Shown: positions 45,127-57,100 of the stretch, one piece after another
Layout: the number at the start of each line of letters is the position of its first letter
Numbering within the stretch: the first letter of the stretch is position 1
NCBI GenBank assembly: GCA_035048495.1
Contig: CM068552.1
Span: 18,106,154 to 18,170,153, forward strand
Reading direction: 5' to 3'
From: Euptelea pleiosperma
Taxonomy: Eukaryota; Streptophyta; Magnoliopsida; Ranunculales; Eupteleaceae
Length of the DNA stretch: 64,000 bases
Notes under the pieces: model-generated
What the model saw: only the letters and a program-made list of their open reading frames with translations
Told to the model about the DNA's origin: nothing
Database searches by the model: none
Position numbers and translations under genes: made by a program

Positions 45127-48100
45127 ATGGTGAAGTCCTATCTTAGATACGAGCCTGCGGCGGTGTTTGGGGTGGTAGTTTCAGTTGAGTCCAACATCAG
45201 CTACGACAGTACCGGAAAACACCTCTTGGCCCCAGCCCTTGAGAAGCTCAGTGTTTGGAACGTCAGACAAGGCGTCTGCTCCAAAACCCTCTCTCCCTCC
45301 ACCGCCTCTCGCGGCCCATCCCTCGCCCTCACCTCCATCGCTTCTTCTCCATCTTCTTTGGTAAAGTTCCCATCGCCTACACTTTCTTTTGAAATTTTGC
45401 GTTTGTTTCAGAAAAAAAAACTGCTAAGTTGTATTATTTTAGTTGGTTTCAGATAGCTAGTGGTTACGCTGATGGGAGCATTAGGATTTGGGACTGTAAC
45501 AAAGGAACTTGTGAGACCACATTGAATGGGCACAAAAGTGCCGTTACTGCCCTTAGTTACAATAAGCTCGGGTCTTTACTCGCTTCAGGAAGTAAAGATA
45601 ACGATGTCATTTTATGGGATGTCGTAGGCGAGACCGGACTTTTTCGCCTTCGCGGACACCGGGATCAGGTTTTCTTTTATGATCATTTTTTATTTCTTCC
45701 GAAATTGTATAAATTCGATCAACCTTCTGTTGGTTTTTATGTGAATTATGAGATTTTTTGGGTGGTTGCTTTATTTTTATTGTGTAGGTCACCGATCTTG
45801 TTTTCTTGGATTCTGGTAAAAAGCTTGTTAGTTCCTCTAAGGACAAATTTTTGAGACTGTGGGATCTTGAGACCCAGCATTGTGTGCAAATAATTAGTGG
45901 TCATCATAGTGAAATTTGGTCCATTGATGTCGATCCAGAGGAGAGATATCTGGTCACTGGATCGGCTGACCCAGAACTTCGGTTTTACACAATTAAGAAC
46001 GAGTTGGTAGATGGAGAACCTTCTTATGATTTGAAGGGAACTGAAGTTGTAGGAAGTGGAAATTCTGCCCCTCAAGGCAAATGGGAAGTGTTGAAGCATT
46101 TTGGTGAAATCCAGCGGCAAAGCAAGGATAGGGTTGGAACTGTGAGATTCAACAAGGCTGGAAATCTACTTGCTTGTCAAATGGCAGGGAGGACAGTGGA
46201 GATATTTCGGGTATTGGATGTGGCTGAATCCAAGCGCAAAGCTAAAAGGAGAATTCACCGGAAGCGAGAGAAAAAATCGGCTAAAGGGGCTCCTGAGGCA
46301 GGTGAAAATGGATACATAGACTCTGCACCTGGAGAGGAAGGCACCACTCCTATTGTTATAGTTTCTGATGTTTTTAAGCTTCTCCAAATTTTGCGTACTA
46401 GCAAGAAGATTTGCTCTATTTCTTTCTGTCCTATAAATCCGAAGAGCTCATTGGCTACTTTAGCATTGTCTTTGAACAATAATCTGTTGGAGATATATTC
46501 TGTTGAAGCCAGCTCAATCACGAAAACACTTGCTATCGAACTTCCAGGGCACCGGTCTGATGTTAGAAGTGTTACACTCAGTTCGGACAATACTATTTTA
46601 ATGTCCACTAGTCACAATGCCGTAAAGATCTGGAACCCAAGTACTGGTTCTTGCCTTCGAACCATTGACTCCGGGTACGGTCTCTGTAGTTCATTTGTTC
46701 CTGGTAACCGATTTGCACTTGTTGGGACCAAAAGTGGAACACTAGAAATCATCGATGTTGGAAGTGGCACATGCATGGAAGTAGTGGAAGCTCATGGTGG
46801 TTCTGTCCGGTCAATTGCGACACTTCCAAATGGAATTGGGTTTGTCACGGGAAGTGCGGATCACGATGTCAAGTTCTGGGAGTATCAACTTACGCAGAAA
46901 TCTGGTCAAGTATGTTCTCTTACCTATCAAATCTTTGTATCTGTCCTTCCTGTTTCCCATGTTACTTATTACTTGGTAAATTTATGGTTCATTGCTTATT
47001 CCACAAAAAATATGATAAGTAAAAAAAAACTCCCCCATTAGTGTAATACTTTATACTGTTAATTTCAGAAACTCTTCAATGTTCAAATATTGCTCATCTG
47101 AGTGTTGTTAGTCATTTCCTGACATTTATATAGATGGCATTGATAATTTCTAACAGTGGTCATTTTTTCCATGTCATCCTGACTTCTGAGTGGCCTTGGG
47201 AACAGAATTACATGGCCTTCTTGAGATGACTATGCAGAGCTTAGGTGATAATTTAGGTGAACAGAATTACTCCAAAGTTTCTTTGGTTTGCAGATTAATA
47301 GTTGATACAATGTCCTGAAAACCAGTGTAGTCAACGCAGGGCGATACCTATGCAGAGCTTAGGTGATAATTTATTTATTTAGTTCATAAGAATTAAAGAA
47401 ATAAAAATTATATTGTAAAAAGATTTAAAGGAAAAAAGCAATAGAGCACATAGTCGCATAGTATAAAGTAGAAATGAAAGAGCAAAGCACATAGCCATCT
47501 TTCTTTTTTTTCTTTCATATCATTCATCAAATTAAAAGAAAAGACATGTCCCATATCATTCATGACTAAAACAGGAATCTATTGCAAGTATTCCCTCGAT
47601 CTAAGGGCACCCCCTCCACTACCCCAAACACACACACCACTAGCAACACAAAAAAAAAAGATGTTTACAACACAACAGGGAAAAGAAACAAGATACAATT
47701 TGTTAACAAAAGGGATTGAACCTGTTGTCATTGGAAGATGCAGGGGGTCATCAGCAACGTACGTATATTTATCAAAGCCTATTTTTGGGTCATCGGCAAC
47801 GTATATATAGTTATCAAAGCCTATTTTTGTTTAATTGTTTGAACATTTTTTAACCAATTGAATAGTAATATATTCCTTGTACGAAAGAAAAGGATGGCGG
47901 GAATCAATGACCCTGAATGAGGAGGAATCTGATTTGGCCAAGCCATTGGGATAAAAGTCGAAGAGAAGATAATTTCTTTTAATTATGCTGAAAATAGGGT
48001 CCTTTTGAGAGGATGGTCTCCTTTCTAAGAACTGATTTAGGTTTTCTAGGTAACTTCCAAACTTACAGCAAGGTTCAAAATATATACCAGAACCCACTCT

Positions 48101-51100
48101 CCAAGAATCACTCAACTTAATCCCTAAGATTTAGCTACCACAATACATAGCTACCATGCAATTAACAAGAAAGCCCAAAATAACCTACGCACATGCCTAT
48201 ATCAAAGACACACGTAGCATCCCTTCCCGTTTGGAAAGCAACCTTGTCCTCAATGTTGAAAACTTGGAAACCATTCTTGGAGCTTGTGTAGCACTTCCCA
48301 AGTAGCATTTTCTGGAGATGAGTTAGTCCACCGAACAAGGGCCTCTATGACTGCCTGGTGACGACGATTAACCACATGGTGGTCTAAAATTGCTAATGGT
48401 TCAAATTGAACAACACCATAATCAGTAATTGTTGGAAGTTCTCTTGGGACAATTGCTTGATGTCCCACCTTCTTCAAACATGAATTACAGGATGAAGTTG
48501 TGAGCTTGACGGTAATTCCAACTGATAAGCGATTTTCCCAATGTGCTTGTTGATCTTGTATGGTCCATAAAAAACATGGAGAGAGCTTCTGTGATCAGCG
48601 CACAGGGAGTGATGACTATTGTTATGGTTGGAGGTGAAGATAGACAATTTCACCAACTTGGAACTCCCGTTCTAAACGATGTTTATCTGCTTCTTGTTTC
48701 ATTTGGTGTTGCAGTCCCTGTAAATTTTCCTTGAGAAGTTGAAGAATATTGTCGCCTATACACAGTTCGAAGTCTACTTGATCAACAATGGTAGCTCCTC
48801 TAAGGTAAGTTCGAACAGTTGGGTGTGTGTGTCCGCATTGCTTCATAGGGTGTCATTTTAGTGTTGAGTGAACCGTGGTATTGTACCACTATTCAGCTCA
48901 TGAAAGCCATTGAACCCACTATTTAGGTTGGTTATTGACAGGACATTAGAGAGAGTTTTAAGACATCGATTGACAACCTCCATTTGGCCATTAGTTTGAG
49001 GATGGTAGCTTGAACTTATTTTTAGTTGGGTGCATTGAAGCTTAAAGAATTCTTTTCCAAATTGCTTTGAGCACAACATCCTGATGATTAATGATTGATA
49101 TCGGCATGCCATGAAGCTTGAAAACGTTCTCCACAAGTAGTTGAGCAGCTCTCAAGGCAATATAAGGATGTGCTAACGGTATGAAGTGCACATATTTATA
49201 TAGTCGGGGTCACAACAACCAGAATAAGTGTCACTTATCAAAAAAAAAAAAAAAACAGAATAAATGTGCTAATGGTAGAGGTTGCAATAACCCTTGAGAC
49301 GCCACTGTTTCCCCTTTGTTGCATTTACGCACTTCACATTCCGCTGTGAAATGTCTAGTATCTAGACGCAAGCTCTTCTAATAGAATGAACGGGAGATTC
49401 TCCTGTTAATTTTATCGTATCTAGGGTGGTCGGCAGTTGCATGAAACTTTGTCAAAATTGTTGTTCTGAAAGGAGATATTTTCCTAAGACCAAATGTTGC
49501 TTATACTAAACCTGTCACTGTCATGTGTACCTTGGAAACTGTTTCAGATTTGAACGCACCCCATCAATGATTGTGTAAATCTGGATCATTTTGCCACTCC
49601 TTCCGTGCTTCATCAATCCAAACTAAATGAGAACTAAAAAGTGCCAAAATGGTAGTACCATCTTCAAACTATCTGGATGAGGCATCAGCTGCTAAGTTTT
49701 CCACACCCCTATGGTAGATGCGTAATGATAGCTGAGAAGTTTAGAAACCCACTTTTGTTGTGTAGCTGTTGTTATGCGTTGCTCCATAATTTAGTGCAAA
49801 CTCTTATGATATGTGGCGAGTTTTGAAACGGCGCCCTAGGAGGAATGGTCGTCATTTAGTTACTGTGTGAATGACGGCCATCATTTCTTTCTCATATGTC
49901 GACATCCCAAATGCTTGTTACTCAGTGCTTTGCTAGTAAAAGCAATGGGTCACCCATTCTGCATCAAAACAATTCCTATTCTAACCCTAGAAGCATCGCA
50001 ATTAACCATAAGATCTCAGTAAAATCTGGTAATGCCAAAACGAGTGTGGTAGTCTATGTTTGAGATCGTTGAATGATCTTTCGGCATCCCAACCTCTAGG
50101 CATCTTTCTCAAGTAATGTCGTAAGTGGCATGCTCGTCAATTCATAGTCCTTAACAAATTTTCTATAATAGTTAATCAACCCCAAAAATTCTCGTAGCCC
50201 TTTAAGTGTAGTAGGCTGAGGCCAATCAGCCATGCCAAAGATCTTCTTGGGATCAGCCGAAACCCCTTTTACGAATATCACATGACCCAAGTAGTGGATC
50301 AAAGTGTTGCCAAATGCACAATTTGATCAGTTCACATACAACATGTGTTTCTGTAACTCCTCAAGGGTGCATTTCACATGCTTAAGGTGATCATTCCATG
50401 TGTTATTATATAGATGTATGTCATCGAAAAATACCAAAATGAACTTTCGTAGATAGTTGCCAAATACCTCATTTATTAAGTTTTGAAAAGATGAAGGGGG
50501 TGTTGACTAGTCTGAATGGGATAACGAGGAATTCCTAGTGACCTTCATGTATGCGGGACATGGTTTAAAGTTTCGGCCGAAACCGAAACGTTTTGGTTTC
50601 GCTACAAGCCAAGACAAGATACGGGTTTGTATCTGAAACCACAAAGTTTCGCCTCAGTTTCGGTAGTTTTGGCTTCAGTTTCGGTAGTTTCGGTCTCAGT
50701 TTCGGCCTTAGTTTCATTGTTTTTTAGAATTTTTTGAACTTCCTAATATGGTTTCGCCAAGTTTCAGACCGAAACTACGACCGAAACTCCCGAAACTACC
50801 TAAACTTCCGAAACTCTCATTTACTTTGGTTTCATCAAGTTTCGGGCCGAAACTACCGAAATCAAAACGAAACCATCGACTTTGAACCATGATGCGGAAT
50901 ACCGTATTTTGAATGTCATCGTCGTGTACCCTGATTTGGTGATAGCCAACTGGCATAAGGCGCAGGAATCTACCTTGTGCATTTGACTTCACATTGGCCA
51001 CATACGTACTCCCCTGAGAAACGAGCTTCCTTCAGAAGTCATTTTTCAAAGTCAAAAGCAAATCTGGAAATACGCTGCAGCACCATTTCATTACCTCCAC

Positions 51101-54100
51101 CACATCTCCACTGTCCTCCTATTAAATTCCCTGAAACACGATATCATAAGACTACGACGCCGCACCTCGCTAATGGCGGATCTCTTCGCTTCCACCCGAA
51201 CCTCCATACTCGCTTAACACGTCGACGCTCTTAGAAATCGTGAACTTTGCAGAGCTCTGTGGATAGAATCGGAGAAGATATATCTGTTTTAATTCAAGAT
51301 ATATATGTATTAATTTGATCCTTCAGGAGAGATCAATTGTTCCTTGTTTTGTTTCTGCATTGTTGAGAAAGCTCATCATATTTCAGATCCACCGGTAGAA
51401 TCTTTTGTCAAATGTCTTTCAAAATGGCAGTTACTGTCTGAAAATCATCTTGGAGTTCCTTCACATCAGCCTCGAGCTTTAAGAGAGATTATTTTCTTGT
51501 ACCTTCTGCCAATAGGTGGGGTCAAGCATTGATACCAAAATGTTGGGATCAAAGTCAATGAAGATAACGTTTTTTAAAACATGCTGAAAATAGGGTCCTT
51601 TTGAGGGGCAACTTCCTAGGAACTGATTTAGTTTTTTTTTCTGGATAACTCCCAAACTTACAGCAATGTCCAAAAATATATACCAGGACATACTCTGCAA
51701 GAATCACTCAACCTAATCTCTAAGATTTAGCTACCACAATTCCATAAGTATAGTTACCATGCAATTAAGGAAACTTATAATTAGTTAAACCAACAAGCAA
51801 ACCCAAAATATCCTACGCTCATGCCCATGCCAAAAGCACACGTAACTCGATCACTATGGGGCCATGTCAATAGCACAAAACTTAGTTATATAGACTTACA
51901 AAGTGGTAACAGGGGCAGGTGCTTATTGGGGAGAAATAGTGGAAATGGGTGTTTCTCTATGTTAGGGATGTGGATGCCATAGACAAAGTCATTCAAGAAG
52001 AAATGCCTAATTTCAAACTTAATGCATACTTTTCTTTGTGGATAACTTAGGTAAAGAATTTCAAACTTCATGGATCCGCTTGTTTAATAGGTCTGTTTTG
52101 CATGATTCTAAACACCTAACTGTGACAAATGTGAGGATTTTGAAAATGAATAATGATGTCCTGTGTTTGTATTCACTTTATTCTTTACTAGGGAATCAGT
52201 GATATACTGTTATTAGGTAGATAAGTTTCGAACTTAATGAATCTGCTTCATGTGTAATAGGTTCTGCTATGCAGGATTCTGAACACCTATGTTCTAATTT
52301 TTAAACTTTTGGTAAATAATTTCGACATTTGTGATCTGCTTTGTGTGTTTAACAGGTCTATTTTGCAGGATTCTAAACACCTAACTGTGACAAATGTGAA
52401 GACTTTGAAAATGAATGATGATGTTCTTGTGGTTGCTGTCAGTCCTGATGATAAATATATTGCTGTCGCCCTGTTGGATTGCACAATCAAGGTCAGTTTG
52501 ACACTAATTTTTGTTTTTGTTTTTTCTGTGTAGTTTTATTGCTTCCATAAGATTACTTCTTGATAAGAAAAAAAAAGACCATTGACAGCCTCGTTTGTGC
52601 AAGAATAAAGCTTCTTTCCTGAGATGTTATTTTTGTCCAGTATCTTTTGTTTTTGTAATACTGTCGGCATCATTACATTGTTTACTTTATTCTATGTACT
52701 AATGTAGATATTAGTTGTATCCAGCAGTCGTTTATTGGTTATTGATTTTTAGCTCAGTAGTGTGATAGTTTGCATCATGTTCTTGATCTCATCCTTTTTT
52801 TTTCTATTTTCTCTGCTCTCTAACTATCTGTGGACCTTGGCTGTTGCTTCATCTTTGTTGGTGTACTTTTAACTCTTGTGGAATTCTTGCAAGTCTTGTC
52901 TTGCTCAGATGACAATATGGTCCTGAGATTTTAATTTTGTCTGAAATATTGATGCTCTCCTCATATTGTGATCTTTGTTGGTGTGTAGTTCACATCATCT
53001 CATTGTCATCTGGCATTTTTTGCTTAGTTAAGTATCACCAATGGTATCGTCCTCCCTTCCTTTATTTATGGTCCTTTCTGCACAAAGCTCGTAATGACAA
53101 TTTCATTCACCATCTTCGATCGTTTTTTGTTCATCAAGATTTCTTATCTTCAGATACTACCGAACTAAATGTGTCAAAAGATAGGTATGCAGTACATTTT
53201 TTTTTGTTAATATTAGATGCATTTCTCTTGCGCAATTTATCTAAAACACAGCATCCAAGATAAAATGCTCAAGGGAAACCTCAGCATGCATTTTCCTCAT
53301 GCACTTCAATTAAAGTACATTTCCTTTGTTGTCTAAAAATGAGTCAAGGCCAATGCATGAATATATTCTTCACATCTCCTGCAAATAGTAGATAAATTGT
53401 ACACAGGAAACATATGCTTCTTAGCTTGTACATACAACATAATATAGAAAGTCACTTTCCACATTTTTTTTTGATTGGTAAAGTCACTTTCCACATAAAT
53501 TTCCCACCCTGCTAAATATGCTTTAATATGATGTACCCCATGCTAGTGTGTATGTGTGTGTGCATGTGCATGTGCATGTGCAGACATGCTTGTTCAAGCG
53601 TGTGTCAGGTAGGGTCTGGGTTTGATACTTACAATGGTTTTGGCATGTTCATCTTATTCATAAATGTTTTTGCTCTCAATCCAACCTTATCGCCTTCAGA
53701 TAAGAAAAACATTATTGATTAGAAATATCTATATTGTGTATTGATTGACTGGCATAACTAAATGGATAAGTTTTGGTGATTTTCTTTTTGAACCATTTCT
53801 GATTTTCCCTTAGCTACAAGAAAGCTCCTTTGGGACATGTAAATCTGGAGCTATGTTAATTGCAGGGTGCTTTTGTTGGGTTTCTTTGATGCTATTGATA
53901 GGTAAACTGTTGGGCGTACTTCTAACCATACTGACAACCTTAGCCGTTTTTCAGGTCTTCTTTATGGACTCACTAAAATTTTTCCTTACCCTATATGGCC
54001 ACAAGCTGCCTGTGCTTTGTATGGATATTTCATCGGATGGGGATCTGATAGTTACTGGATCTGCAGACAAAAATTTGAAGATTTGGGGTTTGGATTTTGG

Positions 54101-57100
54101 TGACTGTCACAAATCCTTATTTGCTCATGCCGACAGGTTCTTTTTGCTATGTTCTGTATGAAAGAGGTGTTGCTTTTGGATATGATAGAATAATTGATAA
54201 AGCAGAAGATTTTTCTCACTTTTGATAAACTGTTTCCTTGGCAGTGTTATGGCAGTGCAATTTGTGCACAATACCCATTATATGTTTAGTGTGGGGAAAG
54301 ATCGCGTTGTAAAATACTGGGATGCTGATAAATTTGAGTTGCTTTTAACTCTTGAGGGGCATCATGCTGAAGTTTGGTGTCTCTCAATTAGCAATCGTGG
54401 TGATTTTATCGTCACGGGATCTCATGACCGATCCATACGTCGTTGGGATCGTACTGAAGAACCCTTTTTCATTGAGGTATCACATTCTTGTATCTGCTGC
54501 TGTACCGTGACTTGTTTCTTGTGTCATTTGGAAATGTGGATGCTCAATTACATTTTTCTTCTAATTCATTGGATAACTTTCTTAAGATGTGGAGCTGTAT
54601 TCTGATCAACTCCTCTCGGTGTAATGCACCTTTTGGATGTGCAGGAAGAGAAAGAAAAAAGGTTGGATGAGATGTTTGAGGCTGATCTTGACAATTCATT
54701 TGAAAGTAGGTATGCATTGAAAGAAGAACTTCCAGAGGAGGGAGCTGTGAGCTTGGCAGGGAAGAAGACTCAAGAAACCCTCACTGCAAGTGACTTAATT
54801 ATTGATGCATTAGACACTGCAGAGGCAGAATTAAAACGTATTGCTCAACACAAGGTATCTGAGTTCCTTCTCTTTTTATTTTTATTGGTTTTATGTATCT
54901 AATTTGATATGGATCTATGTTATTGGTATAATCTAAGAAATTCTGTTACATATGATAGTCCTGCTTAGTATATGATTGTCGAAGCAAAGTGGTGCATGAA
55001 TATCTACCCTCAGGTATCTGTAGAGAAGGTATTGAGTTTCTCTTGGATCCATATGTTTGTGGGATTCGGAGGATCACTTCTACCCTTGTGCTCAATAATA
55101 CATGAGTTCTTCAAGAATGGGGTGATTGTTAAGAAATCAAGAATATTTTCGTTCAAGGTATCCTCAACATACTAGGTTTTATGTACACAACGTTTAGCTA
55201 ATGAATCCACAATCTCATTAGCCTTGCGTTTGGTATGGGAAAAAAAATTGTAGTTTATCTAATCAATTCCATAGAATGTTCTATGATGTTTGCAAATCTC
55301 CAGGGGGATTTGTGATTGCTACTTGCCACTATATAGCATTAACGGAGGCTCCCTTGACCTGGATAGGACCATCGAAAATTTCAGGGGCCTGAAGCATCAT
55401 CATAATTTTTTGCTTCACTTGAGTCTACTTAAGCCGATTCCACAGTTGGGATAAGGCTTATGATGATGATGATGGTTTAGTATGTAGTACCAATGGGACC
55501 AGAAATAAGAAATGTGGATAAGGCTGATTGAAGTGGCTCGGGGAGAGGTGACTCCAGGTCCTGCCTAAATCGAACAGACGCGTTATGCACCCAGGGCGTC
55601 GGGCAAGTCAGGCGTCAAGTCCTTAAGGAAGCATCTTGAGCATACCTCATGACTTCTCAACTCTCAGCCTCCAATCTCAAATGTTTATGTTGAGTCACCT
55701 ACAAATGGTTTCCTCCTTTCATCTCAGACAACTCCACCTATACCAGCAGGACCTCGGGCTCCCTGCACTGCCATCCACATTAAGCTTCAACCGACCCTGA
55801 GGAGGCTTCTGCCACTCCTGCCTAATCTTTTCTTTGGTGGCACTAATATTTTTGTGTTGATTCCAATTAGCCGTCAAGTCCATCATTGTGATACCCTGAA
55901 ACTCCTTAATCAGACACCATTTGACCCACACCTTCCAAATATTTCTGTTGTTGTGAAGGTGGTAAGATATAAAAACTAGATCCATCTCTTAACGCTCCCC
56001 AATGGTCTGATTCTTTTGACTTATAAAGACAAGGTACAGTTTTCAACTTATATGGAAGTTGGCAATCTAGAAATATAAGATGACTACTGGACTTTAAGTT
56101 ATTGATTTAATGAGCTCCTAACTTTGGGCCTTTTCCAGTGAGATATTCAAAGGACTATGATTTGCAATACCTTTATTCCTGTGCCAGGGAACTAATACAA
56201 AAATATTAGCCAAAATTTCTAACTTGAGATTTGGAACTAGGTTCCAAATGTTTGTATTGCTACTGATGTGATGACCTTTCTAAATCTTCAGGAGGAGAAA
56301 GTAAGTGGAAGAGTGACTGACTTCCAACCTAATGTTATGATGCTTGGGCTCTCTCCATCTGATTTTGTTCTCCGCGCACTTTCAAGCGTTCACACGAATG
56401 ATCTGGAACAGACACTACTGGTACGTGAGCACGCCTTTTCCTTAGTTCCAAATGGTATCTTGGATCAATATATGGTACAGTGCTATCAATTGGACTGTAA
56501 AATGCATATTTCACTCCCATCTTATATTGGAAGCAGTTTACACTCTTGAGTGCAACTCCTACATGTAATGGGATTGGGGAATGATCTCCTCTCTTGGGTG
56601 AGGAATTTACTTGACCTATTGGTCCATCATCCATGTATTTTGACCCAGTTGACGTGGACCAGTACAAGGTAGATTGTGGTATTTGCTCTGGTAAGGAGAT
56701 CATTTCCCTTGTGCAATCTTGTGCTACTGGTGCCTATGTTGTTTAATGCAGGCTAGCCGAATTGACCGTGTAAGCTTGAAGCTTCTAATAGTTTAAACTC
56801 AATCAGTTCTCTGATGGGTATTATCCAATCAAGTTTCAAATCTTGGCCAAGATAGGTGCATTTGCCCATCTCATCTCAGTATTCAGGATACCAGGAGAAG
56901 CTTGGCTCCTGGTGTTAATTAGGGATTCAGCTTAGTTTGGACTCGGTGGAGACAGCATAGAATCATCTTGATCTTGACTTGAGCAGTTAGTTTCCGGTAC
57001 AGAGTTGAAACCTTGCATCTATAATGCATCTAAGACTTGTCATTGTTTTTATTCTGATTGCTGCCATCGTCATGGTTGCTATTGTGTCATCACCATCATT

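Larger units (their letters stand above)
47944..51848 (-). mobile_element. Decayed Ty3/gypsy retrotransposon, antisense in WDR3 intron 3
   Basis: The LTRs are 51541-51848 (5') and about 47944-48219 (3'), sharing TGCTGAAAATAGGGTCCTTT and AAGATTTAGCTACCACAAT on the plus strand. Just inside the 5' LTR is a primer site TTGGTATCAATG (minus strand, near 51537). Next to the 3' LTR is the polypurine tract AAACGGGAAGGGA. Between them are pieces of reverse transcriptase, integrase and a chromodomain-like tail. Internal length is only about 3.3 kb, so gag, protease and much of pol are deleted. Confidence 0.85.

Noticed and set aside
52347..52368. Alternative acceptor at TTTAACAG for WDR3 exon 4
   Set aside because: Using it brings an in-frame TAA after a few codons; the second AG keeps the frame.
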